A stretch of DNA of 64,000 nucleotides, from NCBI GenBank assembly GCA_038502055.1, contig JAXRKN010000035.1:872501-936500 (forward strand), read 5' to 3'. The notes beneath the pieces were generated by a model. It saw only the letters and a program-made list of their open reading frames with translations, was not told where the DNA came from and did not search any database. The position numbers and the translations under genes are program-made. Positions 43,904-54,643 of the stretch are shown here, piece by piece (position 1 is the stretch's first letter; the number at the start of each line of letters is the position of its first letter). Origin of the DNA: Tanytarsus gracilentus. Lineage: Eukaryota; Arthropoda; Insecta; Diptera; Chironomidae.

Positions 43904-44653
43904 AAATACCACGAGAACCAGAAGAGCATCCGTTCAGATCGCAAGTTCATTTGTCAAATTTGCGGAAAATCGCTTACGTCTGCACATAGTCTTCGGACTC
44001 ATCTCGACACGCATTCATCGAAATCATTCGAGTGTTTTATCTGTCATAAGAAGAAAGTGAGAATGATTAGTCTAAAAAATCACATGCGATTGTTTCACGA
44101 ACCGCCCAAGATGGTTACCTGCACTGTTTGCTCGAAAGACGTCAGAGATTTCCTGCTGAAACAACACATGAACTATCGACACTCGGAAAACTCAAATAAA
44201 AGAACAAAATGTAACTTTTGTGATCGATGGCTTCTCAGTCAATCGATGGCCGCTCATGTTCGACATTATCACGAAGATCGAGGAATTGAATGTTCAATTT
44301 GTGGAAAATATCTTAAGCGAAAAAATTCAATCCATTCTCACATGAGGCAATGCCACAATGAGGACGCTAAGAAGCGGTCGTGCTCTTATTGTGACAAGAA
44401 ATTCACCAGTGCAGTCAAACTGAAGGAACACGAAGCTGTGGTTCACACCAGAGAATATCCATGGGCATGCCGAGTTTGTGGTCGTCAGTTCCGAGCGGCT
44501 GCAAATTGGCGAATGCACGAGAAAAAATCGCATCCAGACGAATATCAGAAATTCTTCAAACCAAATTATTTAAAATCGAATGAGGAATTATTGGCGGAAC
44601 AAGGACAAATCATCAAGGAGGGTGTTGACTATAGTGTCATTGAAATGCTGTAA
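43904..44653 (+). CDS. alternative 3' zinc-finger exon, cassette B, of the ZAD gene
   Basis: An open frame of 249 codons plus stop, preceded by a good acceptor (TTCTTTCCACCAG at 43903) in the same phase (0) as cassette A. It has no start codon of its own near the acceptor. The first codons (KYH) complete the finger left open at 41899, just as VCH does in cassette A. Its seven C2H2 fingers are homologous in order to those of cassette A, ending with the near-identical EYPWACRVCGRQFRA. Joined to exons 1-2 it would give a 610-residue protein. The simplest reading is one gene with two alternative terminal exons. The alternative is a tandem copy that lost its 5' exons. Confidence 0.75.
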   Translation, partial: KYHENQKSIRSDRKFICQICGKSLTSAHSLRTHLDTHSSKSFECFICHKKKVRMISLKNHMRLFHEPPKMVTCTVCSKDVRDFLLKQHMNYRHSENSNKRTKCNFCDRWLLSQSMAAHVRHYHEDRGIECSICGKYLKRKNSIHSHMRQCHNEDAKKRSCSYCDKKFTSAVKLKEHEAVVHTREYPWACRVCGRQFRAAANWRMHEKKSHPDEYQKFFKPNYLKSNEELLAEQGQIIKEGVDYSVIEML

Positions 44654-44819
44654 AATGTTGGCAAATTTTTAAATAAATATTTTGCTGAATTAAAATTTAT
44701 TCAATTTTTATCGCATAAAAATGTCGATAAAGCAGATTTTAAGGCTAACTTAATGATAAGAACTTAATTTCGCTAAAGAGAGACTTTTTAAAATTATTTT
44801 TGGACGCAATTAGTGAAGT

Positions 44820-45320
44820 TCAATGAAGTCCATGTGCATGAGCTGGATGATCACAGTCGCCGACTTCAGGATTGTAGTGTAGTTGGGTTCCGAGGATCTC
44901 GTCAATGAATGGACATTGAATTTCGTCTGTGGATGAGATGATTGAAATTTTATTAGAATTTTCAAATAATTTCATTAAAAAATTTCTTAAAATTCAAAAA
45001 AAAATTAAATTTCTAATTTTTTTACAAACTTTGAAATTTTACTAAAAAAATTAAACTACATGAAAAATATCAAAAAAATTTGCACTAATTTCAAAAATAT
45101 TTATTTGATTTTTTAAATCTTTAATTTATTAATTTTCTGCATAATTTTACTCACATCTCAATCGTCCAACGCACTGATAATATTTTCCGGGATTTTCCTC
45201 ATGTTCGAATGTAATTTTTCTTTCACTTTTTCTACATCTCGAATCTTCAACTGGATCTGAGTCAAAGTATGCCGAAGCAACCAACACAAAAGTGAGAAGG
45301 ATGAAAGTTTTCTTCAACAT
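44820..45320 (-). CDS. secreted single-domain chitin-binding-like protein, 90 aa
   Basis: Two coding exons on the minus strand: 45320-45155 and 44926-44820. The chosen start gives the signal MLKKTFILLTFVLVASA; the in-frame extension upstream has no ATG. The mature part has SRCRKSE, KYYQCVG, IQCPFIDE, GDCDHP, giving only four Cys against six in the other copies, so it is a reduced CBM14-like domain. The tail is His-rich (DHPAHAHGLH). The intron falls in RLR|YE, a different place from that of the gene at 38.7 kb. A chitin-related role is likely but weaker than for its paralogues. Confidence 0.78.
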
Positions 45321-46305
45321 TTTACTGAGAAGTTTCAAGTCACAAAACGAACTGAATTAAAACTTTTAAAAGTGTTTGAATTTATAACAAAAAAACTATT
45401 AAGGAAGCCGAAAAATTTATCTTATCAAGATTTTTTATATGAAACTATTTTATTGTGATTAATTTGTTTTTGATCGTTTGAAAAAAATTTAAAGACGTTT
45501 TAGGTTTATTTAAAAAGCTGACAGGTTTTTAATCCCGAACGAAATCGATCCATAGATATTGGTTAAAATTTGTCGAATTTTTTAGAAAAATTTGTACCCA
45601 TTTTAAGATTTAAAAATTTAAATCCAAAGATTTGAAAATTTAAATCCAAAGATTCAAAAATGTAAATCCAAAGATTTAAAAATGTAAATCCAAAGATTTG
45701 AAAATTTAATCCAAGGATTTTAAATTTAAATCCAAAGATTTGAAAATTTAATCCAAGGATTTAAAAATTTAAATCCAAAGATTCAAATATTTAAAAAATG
45801 TAAATCCAAAGATTTAAAATTTTAAAGCTAAAACTTCCCCATCACATTTATGAAAACTTGCTTAAAAATACGTTAACAAAAAAATTCAAATTCCCTCGCA
45901 AGAAAACTCACGTCAACTATTCGAATTAATCCTATAAGACTATGTCTCAGTCTTTTATTTACAAAAAAAAACTCAAACCTAAATGCGCACGCGCTTAACT
46001 TAAAGTTAAACGCTAAGCTACAATTACTCACACCACAATGAGTCTAAAGTATTTTATCGATTTTTCGCAGATCTCGCTTAGACAACGCAGAACTTTTGTC
46101 AGATTAGTGAAAAAGTTTAGTTTTGAGTGCAATAACAATCGAAATGAAACAAGAGTTTAAAGTAAATAAAGATTATGAACTGAAATTGAGTCGATGAAGT
46201 TGAAAGTGAAATTAAGGAAGAATTTACATTTTAAATTTAACTTTTAACGCGAAAAATTAAGAAAACTTTTAAGCAATTGCCGGCATTTTAAAATAAGAAC
46301 TAAAA
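45321..46305. other. intergenic DNA with a minisatellite
   Basis: Separates the chitin-binding gene (minus) from the Myb-like gene (plus). The only notable content is the tandem array at about 45600-45825. Confidence 0.5.
45600..45825. repeat. AAATTTAAATCCAAAGATTTG minisatellite
   Basis: About nine to ten imperfect head-to-tail copies of a unit of roughly 22 bases, AAATCCAAAGATT plus an AT spacer. The copies differ by single substitutions and small indels. Confidence 0.9.
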
Positions 46306-48424
46306 ATGCAAAAACGTCGTGAGCAACGTTGGGTTTCTCACAATAAAGTATTAGTCGGAAGTGGCGATGGCAATGGAAGTAAAAAACCGCACGCAAGAAA
46401 TCCAAATTTTGATAGTGAAGAAACAAAATTGTTGATCCAACTTTGGGGCAATCCGCAGGTAAATTAGTGCATTTTAAACCTGAAAAGTTTTTGGCTTTCA
46501 ATCTTCAATAAATCCAGATACAGCGGACGCTCTTGACGATTCATAAAAAAAATCCAGTGATATCTAAAATTGCCGATAAAATGAGGTCGTATGGCTACAA
46601 CAGATCCACAGAAGAAATCAACACTCGAATTAAAAATCTCAAATGTTTGTACAATAGAATTAAAAAAGACTTGGACAGTGGACTGCTGAATGAGCCGAGC
46701 TGGAAGCATTACAGTGAGTTTTTTTTTTGGGGGGCGGGCTTTTTGTTGCTGCTAAGTGGTGAATGTTTGGGGCTGAAGGTTTGGCTGTGTTTGCGGTCTA
46801 TACCTGCATGGATTTTAGCACCTGCAAAATACCTGCAGGTATTTGAGTACCCACCTCCTGGTTGAAATTTAATTTAATTATAATTAAATTAATTTAATTT
46901 ATTTTAGATGCCATGGACGAAATTTTAAGCCGTCCTGTGTTCGGAAATAAGAATGTCACTTCTAGCAACACAATTGCACCAGTTTGCAATAAAATAATCA
47001 TATCGCCCTCGTTCAGTCCTTCCGACAGTGAACAGCAAATGTTTCAAGTCAAAGAGGAAGAGACTTCAGATGGTGAAAACGAAACAGGTGAAATTGAAGA
47101 TAAAATGGATTACGAAGGAAGTGAATTGAGACCTGAAGATCTGTTGAGTGTTGTTGAAGTCGATGATGTGAGTCGATGGTGGTGGTTTTTGTGATTATAA
47201 GTATTAATTTATGTAAATTTCAGCATGATACGAGTGACGTGGATATAAAAGAAGAACCAATGGATGTTTCGACAATTATTGAGACAAAAAGCGAAGAGTA
47301 AGTGAATAAAATATTTAGATCGATAATAATTTTAATTTATTTTAGAAAAACCGATGCAGACTCATCGACCGACACATTAAAGAAAAGTATTGACACCATG
47401 GAAGTAAATTTAGCGTCAGCTGTGAATAGAAATATTATAAATTATCAAAATGATTCTCCACTAAGTATTGCGTCGGTGCATGGTAACGGTACCACAACCA
47501 CAATTACACAGGTCTCACCCAATTCTTCGTCAGTGGCCAATAAAATTAGTCTTGTACCAACTAAATTACTTCTTAAGACACAAACTGGCTTTAAGTCACC
47601 ACCGCCACTCGCGACACCGACGTCAACAATTTTAACCACAACAAATGCTCAAAGCACATCTCAGTCAATTTCAATGCCCATGAAAGTTGTGTTTGTGAAC
47701 GCACTTAATGGCAATTCTCATACTCAACAAAATGCTACCAAGCAGCAGCTAATCACGCTCAATAAATCTCAAGCACAACAAATTCAAAATCAATCGTCAA
47801 GTTCTACATTTATCACAAATAAAATAATTGGTCAAGCACAACCAACTAAAGTGCAGCTAGTCAGTCAATCGATAGTCAGCACTGCATCGAGTATAGTGCC
47901 AAATAATATTGCTAAGGTATCAATAGCGACGAGCAGTCATCGTCACGAGCCTCAAGAGGGAAAGAAAGCAAAATCAAGCAAATCTCTTTTGGGGAGTAAT
48001 AATAAATTACCAGGTGAGTTCAGGGGTGGAAAACTCTGGTTTAAAATTAAAAAAATTATCTGTAATATCAGAAAAATACCAGGGGTTTAAGTGTTGACCG
48101 ATAACGAGGTGGCAAACATCTTACGATACCTTTTTTTTGAAAAGTTTTAAAAATATCTCTAAAATATTCAACTTAAAATTTTCTAATTCCCTCGCGCTGA
48201 ATTTTATTTACCCAATTTAATTTACCAAATATTTTCTCTCAACAGTCATCCGAAATCTTTTAACCAACATTGTCGAAATCGAGAACCAAAGACTGGAGAT
48301 TGAGCGAGAGCGACTTGAGTACGAGAAAAAAGTTGGAAATGAACTTTTGTCGCTGCTTAAAAATTTCATAGGTTTCAACAGCACTAAAATTAATGAATCG
48401 GACGAAAAACCAAAACCAAACTAA
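46306..48424 (+). CDS. Myb/SANT-like DNA-binding protein (509 aa)
   Basis: Six coding exons: 46306-46458, 46518-46713, 46908-47167, 47224-47297, 47346-48013 and 48246-48424, joining to 509 residues. Residues about 35-115 form a Myb/SANT-like (trihelix) domain with three aromatic anchor positions (FDSEETKLLIQLWG, ISKIADKMRSYGYNRS, IKNLKCLYNRIKKDL). A SUMO-like VKEEE and IKEEP motif follows, then a long Ser/Thr/Gln-rich low-complexity region (activation-like), and a basic coiled coil at the C-terminus (IENQRLEIERERLEYEKK). This order is common in insect Myb/SANT-like regulators with a C-terminal dimerisation helix. It is probably a nuclear DNA-binding regulator. Intron 2 carries words of the 17.8-kb foldback element. 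Confidence 0.8.
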
Positions 48425-48710
48425 TTTTAAGGAAATTTTCTTGATTTTTTGTGAAATAAAAGTTGACATTTCATCAAAAAAGAGATTTTTTTTATTTATT
48501 GAAGGGTTGGGAAACTTACAATGTTCTAATTTGATGTTTCAGGATATTTTTTGGATTTTCAAATATTGAGGAGAATATTTTAAAATATCCAGGAAAATAT
48601 TTTTTAAAATATCCAAAGCATTTCTCAATAAAATAAAACCTAAAATTTGCAAATTTATTTTTTTAAAATTTTTTACGTAAGTCAATCAATAAAAATTAAA
48701 AACCAATCAA

Positions 48711-48838
48711 CAGAGATGGACAATTAAATTTTAATCAATTAAAAATTAAATTTAATTAATTACATTTTCATACAAAATTCACAAAATTTTCCAAAATTAA
48801 ACTAAACTACGCGAATTTTTGGTAATTGTCCATCTCTG
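48711..48838. repeat. MITE with CAGAGATGGGCAATTAC-type termini
   Basis: Begins CAGAGATGGACAATTAA and ends GGTAATTGTCCATCTCTG, 128 bp, with an AT-rich core. Same family as 31356-31494. Confidence 0.82.
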
Positions 48839-50074
48839 CAAATCAATCAATTAAATTTTTTACCACCTGAGTAAACTCCCCTGAATTAAATTTATCGTAT
48901 TTTACCACAGTTGCACACCCTTGATAAACAAAATACCTTCAAGAGAAACCTTTTAAAAAATTTACAATTTTTCTAATCAATATTTTTTCTTCTATTAAAT
49001 TTTTTTATAATCCCACTTAAGAGGTTCATTTTCATTTAATGTAAAACATCATAATTGTGACACTTCAAGCCCAATGTCTCAAATGACAGCAATTATGCAA
49101 TTCCAAGAGGCAGTTCCAATAATGTTCGAGCGAGTTTTTATGTGAATTGCTTCGTATTAGACTCAACAGAGTTTTTAGCGTTTAAAACTTATCGAAATTC
49201 GATAGTGAAAAGCCGATTTGAATAATTTATGATTTGTCTGAGAACTCAACCGACAGGAAAATTCAAGTCTGTGATTTTTAAAGAACTTTTAAAGGTTTCT
49301 TAATCAGCTTTAGAATTTAATTCAACGTAAAAAAGTCAAATATAAATTTTTAAAAGTGTAAATAAACAACAAAGTTTTTCTAATCACTTCAATAGCTTTT
49401 TTCTCATCTCACTCGATTTTTTTCACCATAAAACGCTTTTGGCGGAGCAACTAAAAATTGATCTTTGATGTTGCGAAATGAGAAAAAAAAGAGAACGGTG
49501 AAGTCAATAATAAGGAAGCATAAATCAGACTGTTTTACTGGGTGTTAACGATGTTGAGTGAGATCACTTTGCTAAAAAAGGAGAGAAAGAAATTAAAAAG
49601 CGATGGAAACTTTTAAAAAATTGTAGAATAAATTCAAAATAATTTCAAATTTTTTTAAAATTTGCAGAATTTTAAATAATTAAAAAATTAAATAAATTTT
49701 TTTAAAAACTATAAGTAAATTCAAAATATTTTAAAAATTAAAAAAATAAAAAATTCAACCATCAAATATTTAAAAAATTCAAATTAAACAAAATTTCGCT
49801 TTTTAAAATTAAATTTCCTTTTAAAGTTTTCTTTCCTCTTTTTCAATTCCTCTCTAACACAAAAAACTCACATTCTGACTTCACAACATAGCCGAACTTA
49901 AAAATTGCGGCAAACACTTTATTATTGTTTTCTTTGCACCACTTATATTGCGTGTTTACAGACAACTTTAAGGCTGAAGAAGATTCCTCTGTCAAGATAC
50001 TTTATGGTTGTAAAATTGGGCTGAAAATGTTAAATTAATGACTTTATTAGTTTTGTTTGAGGGAATGAGAGAGC

Positions 50075-50206
50075 TCAGGGGCGGGACACTCGAAATTTAA
50101 AAATAGAATATTTTGAGACATTGATGGTTACATTTTTTTATTTCAACAATATTCAAAAAATAAATAGATAAAATTGAATTTGAATTTTGCGAGTTTCCAC
50201 TCCTTG
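50075..50206. repeat. semi-palindromic GGGG-GGGA-ACTCG element
   Basis: Begins CAGGGGCGGGACACTCG and ends CGAGTTTCCACTCCTTG, inverse with mismatches, 132 bp. Related to the units at 52.1 kb. Confidence 0.55.
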
Positions 50207-52079
50207 AAAATATTTTTTTAAACAAAAAATCAAAATTTATTTATGTTGGAAAAAAATTTAATTTAATTTAGATTGAAATAAAAAAATTTATTTATTTAAC
50301 TTATATTTAATAATAATAAATTAATTGAATTAAGATTTAAATTAAAAAACCAAAAAAAAATTATTTAACTAAATTAAAACACTTTTAAGAATTTTTAAAC
50401 TTTCAAAAAAAATTTCTAAAATTAATAAAATTTGAAATTTCAATTAATTTTTTTCTCACTCATTTATTTTCCCATCAACACTTTTCAAGCTCAAACTTTT
50501 CTCTCCTCTAACTCATGATTTAAAAATTCTCCGTAAATTTACGGTAAAAACTTCTATCGAGAAAATTAAAATGCAATAATTCACCCACTTATTACTTATT
50601 GTGTCCATTAGCTGAGAATGAAAATTAAAATGCCATAAAATAAAAGCTCGCTGTTCGATTCTGAAGCCCTTAATTGGAATTTAATGGATTAATTAACGGG
50701 TTTCTGCAGTCTCAAAATGTTCTTTAAAGCTGCTAAATGTGTGTCGATTTTTCTCCTCATCGAACAATTTTTTACTTTTCTCTTTTGCGTTTATTCTTCT
50801 CCAGCGTTGTCAGTTCTAGGTCAATTTATGGATTATCTCAATGGATTTTTGTGTATTAAGCAATGTTCGATTATTGCGACAGTTATGCAATTAATCATAA
50901 TCTCATTGTATATTCAGCCAATAATGCGCCAATCATTAACCATAAATTCTCTTTTGTTAATTCTGCTTTCTAAGAAATGATCGCAAACAACACTATACAT
51001 AGTATATCGATTGATGAGATTCTGCTTTCATCATGTGAATATGCAAAAAAAAGTTAAAAAAGTTTTAAAAATTTCCCTTCTATTTTTTATAATTTTACTT
51101 CTTTTTTAAATTAATTTAAAAAAGTTTTAAAAATTCTACAAAACAAGAAAATTTGTCAATTTAGAAAATAAAAAGAACAAAAGTAAAAAATAAATTTTTT
51201 CAATTTTAAAAAAAACTCGTTACATCAATTCATGAAATTTTTGTAACGTATTTTGAAAATTTAAACCTGGTATGAATAAAAAAGTACGTTAACTGCTTCC
51301 CTACTAAGGTTTTGTATTTTTTTTGTAAAGTAAAACAAAAATTTAAATTATTTTCCTGTAACGTTCAAATTTACAAGAAAATCATCGCGATGATGACATT
51401 TTAATAAGTGTAAATAAAGAGAGGTAAAAATAAAAAATATCATTGAGATGTGTGAGAATTCAAAAGATCGTTCGATAGCGGTAGATTAAGAATTTTAATT
51501 AAAGGCATTAAAATTATTCTCTTGGTACAAAAATTGGAGTTGCTTTAAAAAATTTTAAACATTAAAAAAAATAGTATAAAAATTTTCATATATTTTTTAA
51601 TATTTTATATCAACCGCAACTACTTGTCTATCTCATCACAAATCAAAATTATGTCTATCATCAAAAACAGTTGAATCAACTCTAATTATCTTCAGCTAAA
51701 TTCTTCAACTTAAAAAAATCACAAATTCAGAAGCATATTTTGATTTGTCAGAACAATTTTTCATTTTTCATTCTTTTCTCTCAAGATGAATTTGTTTCAC
51801 TTCCTGCCGTCTTGTTATGATCACTCTGCTTTAGCCATTTGATGATGCCGACCACAAAAAAAGGAATCTCCGCTCTATTATTAAACTCATATATCAAATT
51901 GATTTGATCGTTTTGTGTTTGTTAGATTGCGTGAAGAGGAACGGCGAGAAAGAATTCTTGATTTATTTTTTTAAATTCTGTGTTACAGCAAAATTTTGCG
52001 AGATTATTTTAGTTCTGAAAATTTTGCGACATAAACAAATGAATTAGATTCAAAAATATTGGAAGATAATTTTTTTAAT

Positions 52080-52311
52080 CAGGGGTGGGAAACTTGAAAT
52101 ATTTAATTTTTTATTAAAATTTAAAATTTTACTGTAAAAATAATTTTACATATTTTTTATTTCCACCCAGGTTTCACTCCGTTTGATTATAAAAATTCAG
52201 GGGTGGGAAACTTTAAAATTAAATTTAAAAAATTACTTAAAAAATGAATTAAAATATTTTTTTAATTTCCACCCGAGTTCCAACCCCCTTCATTATAAAA
52301 ATTTGAAACCA
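52080..52311. repeat. tandem pair of CAGGGGTGGGAAACT units
   Basis: Two head-to-tail copies of about 115-118 bases (52080-52197 and 52198-52311). Each starts CAGGGGTGGGAAACT, contains TTTCCACCC near its end and closes with ATTATAAAAATT. Each unit is thus a partial palindrome. Confidence 0.75.
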
Positions 52312-52925
52312 CTTAAACAATTTTTTCAAGTAGCGGTCGAATGAAAGATTTTCAAACCGCTAAGCCATGCAGAAAAATTCTCTAAATGTAAAAATTACAC
52401 AAAGAAATTCTCCACCAGATTATCTAATGACTGCTAATTCCTTCAATAATCTCTTCCACCGTTTTATGTTTTATTCTCTCATAAATGACTGCAAATTTCA
52501 TTTTGAAAAATTCCCACAAATTTTTTGATCATCAGCTCATTAAGATCAGCTTCAACAGTTACAATCATCGCCATGACATTTTAAATTCTATGCAATTAAA
52601 AAAGATTTAAAAAATTACCTAAAGCATAAATCATTTTTCTCTCTCTCGCTGGTTAAAATGTTGCATCTTTATTATTTCATCGCATGCAGAGCGAGAGAGT
52701 TGAAAGCATTCATTATCTCAACAGCTCATTTAGATTTTCCTTCGCAAGTTCAACGAAGTTTAAAGACGTAAAATTTTAATTTCGATGAAAAAAATTTATT
52801 GATGCAAATTTTGAGATTACAAAGTGGAAAATTGAATCTTCTTGAGGAGTTTTAAATGAAGCTTGAAAAATTGGTGGATTTTTGAAATTTATTTAGATTT
52901 TTTTAAGTTTTAACGTCATTTTTTC

Positions 52926-53185
52926 CAGACATGGGCAATTACAAAAAAATTACATGTAACTTAAATCTGAGACATTTCATGAATTTTGTGTGAAAATGTA
53001 ATTAATTAAATTTAATTTTTTGTAATGTAATTTTTATTCGATTACAATGTAATTGCCCATCTCTGAGTTTTTTGTAATCCTCAAACTCTGATCAGTGATA
53101 GTAAAAAATTACATTACAAAAAAAATAATTTAAGAAAATCCAAAAAATTAAATTACACGAAATTTTTTGTAATTGCCCATCTCTG
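52926..53185. repeat. MITE, complete copy plus a second partial copy
   Basis: CAGACATGGGCAATTAC at 52926 pairs with GTAATTGCCCATCTCTG ending at 53065. A second GTAATTGCCCATCTCTG ends at 53185, so a further copy or half copy lies directly behind. Confidence 0.82.
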
Positions 53186-53377
53186 ACTCTAATGAAGAAG
53201 CTCACAAATCTTCAAATTTCAATTGCCAATTTTTATTAATTTATAATTTAACTTGAATTTTGATAATCTTAAAATTTCAAGGTTTCCCAACAAATTATTG
53301 TGATAAGATTAAAACTCAGAATATAAACTCTTAAAAATGCAATTTTTATTCAGTTTCATAACAAAAATCGAAGTAAA

Positions 53378-54643
53378 ATGTCAAAAATTAAAATTCTAAT
53401 TTTACTTTTTTTAATTTCAAACTCAAATGGAATTAAAATAACTTGTGTTTTTGATTCACAGTGGAGCTGGGTTGTTGTTGGACATGCTTACAACTGTCAC
53501 GTCAATGGAATGGACTTCAGCGGCAATGCAACTCATATCACTGAAGTTGTTGGCAATCATCAGCCAGGCTTTTCAAGGTTCGACGTCAAATTGGTAAATT
53601 TTTACTCTCCCCACTGTAGTCGAGATTTAAGAGTTCTTCCAACCGGAATCTTGAACTTTTTTCCCAATTTTATTGCACTTCATTTAAATGGCTGTGTCAA
53701 AAGTGACTTTAAAGGCGATGAACTCGCTAACTACCCAAACATTGAATGGTTCGCAAATTTTGGATCTGATGCCAGAAGAATTCCAGGAAATTTATTCGCA
53801 CCAACTCGAAATCTGCGGTTTGCTGCTTTTGGCAACAATATCCGAGGTGTCAGTGACCAACTTTTTCACAATTTACCGAAACTTGAAGTCGTTTGGTTCT
53901 TTGAAAATCCTTGCATACATTCATGGGCTGGAGAACCGAGTTTAATTCCAGCTCTGCTTGATGAATTAAATGAAAAGTGTCCCGATTGTGAAGCTTTCGA
54001 TGTTAGCGTTGAAACTTTTGTCTGTCGCCTTAATAGAGTTGTTCAAAACATCAGAATTAGAGTTGAAAATTCTGAGAATCAAATTGCTAATTTACTCGGT
54101 CGCACTGATAGTCTTGAAGCTGCAAATTCAATGATGAGAAATAGCATTGATGAAGTAAGGCAAAGCAATAACAATCTCAAAACTCAAGTCGATGGTTTAA
54201 AATTGAGTAACGATGAGTTAAAAGCAAGTAACGAAAATTTAAAGAATGAAGTTAATGAATTGAATGACGTCACTGATGAATTAAAGACAAAAGTTGAGAA
54301 TTTAAGCGGAGAAAATATTAATTTAAAAGGAAGAGTTTCAACTTTGGAAGAAAGCAATCGAAATTTAATTGAAAGTAATGGAAATCTGCAAAATGAAGTT
54401 TTAAGCTTAAAGAGCGAAACGCAAATTTTGAAAAGTAACGTAGAAAATTTAGAAGAAAGCAATCAAAACCTTAAAAGTGAAATTAGTGACTTAAACACTC
54501 GAACTGCATCATTTGAAGCCAACTTTGAAGTTCTAATGCGAGAAAATCAGGAAATGAGAGAAAAACTTGAAAATCATGCTGATATACTTATTCAACTTGA
54601 ACAAATGATTATTGATTTGACCATCAGACCTTGCTTATGTTGA
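53378..54643 (+). CDS. secreted LRR-coiled coil protein, intronless (421 aa)
   Basis: A single exon of 421 codons with the signal MSKIKILILLFLISNSNG. The Cys head is recognisable (TCVFDSQW...YNCHVNGMDF, then VVGNHQPGFSRFDV). The LRR part is short and degenerate (LRFAAFGNNIRGVSDQLF), closed by a Cys cap (NPCIHSW...EKCPDCE). From about residue 215 a regular coiled coil of the form NxxLKxxVxxLxxS extends to the C-terminal CLC. It lacks the 5-base start exon and all introns of its relatives, so it may be a retrocopy or have lost the intron. AATATAAAC about 60 bases upstream could serve as a TATA element. The isolated position, 16 kb from the other family members, is notable. Confidence 0.87.
   Translation: MSKIKILILLFLISNSNGIKITCVFDSQWSWVVVGHAYNCHVNGMDFSGNATHITEVVGNHQPGFSRFDVKLVNFYSPHCSRDLRVLPTGILNFFPNFIALHLNGCVKSDFKGDELANYPNIEWFANFGSDARRIPGNLFAPTRNLRFAAFGNNIRGVSDQLFHNLPKLEVVWFFENPCIHSWAGEPSLIPALLDELNEKCPDCEAFDVSVETFVCRLNRVVQNIRIRVENSENQIANLLGRTDSLEAANSMMRNSIDEVRQSNNNLKTQVDGLKLSNDELKASNENLKNEVNELNDVTDELKTKVENLSGENINLKGRVSTLEESNRNLIESNGNLQNEVLSLKSETQILKSNVENLEESNQNLKSEISDLNTRTASFEANFEVLMRENQEMREKLENHADILIQLEQMIIDLTIRPCLC

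Larger units (their letters stand above)
48425..53377. other. 5-kb gene-poor AT-rich region with small repeats
   Basis: No convincing gene on either strand. Contents are repeats: a MITE at 48711-48838, a foldback at 50075-50206, a tandem pair at 52080-52311 and MITE copies at 52926-53185. An 87-codon hydrophobic frame at 50717-50980 is not supported as a gene. Confidence 0.5.

Noticed and set aside
50717..50980. 87-codon hydrophobic frame that could be a small membrane protein
   Set aside because: It is hydrophobic and starts with ATG, but there is no family resemblance, and AT-rich DNA readily gives hydrophobic frames.
7001..53300. CRISPR arrays, bacterial operons, riboswitches
   Set aside because: Introns, signal peptides and gene families are all animal; no regularly spaced repeat-spacer array is present.
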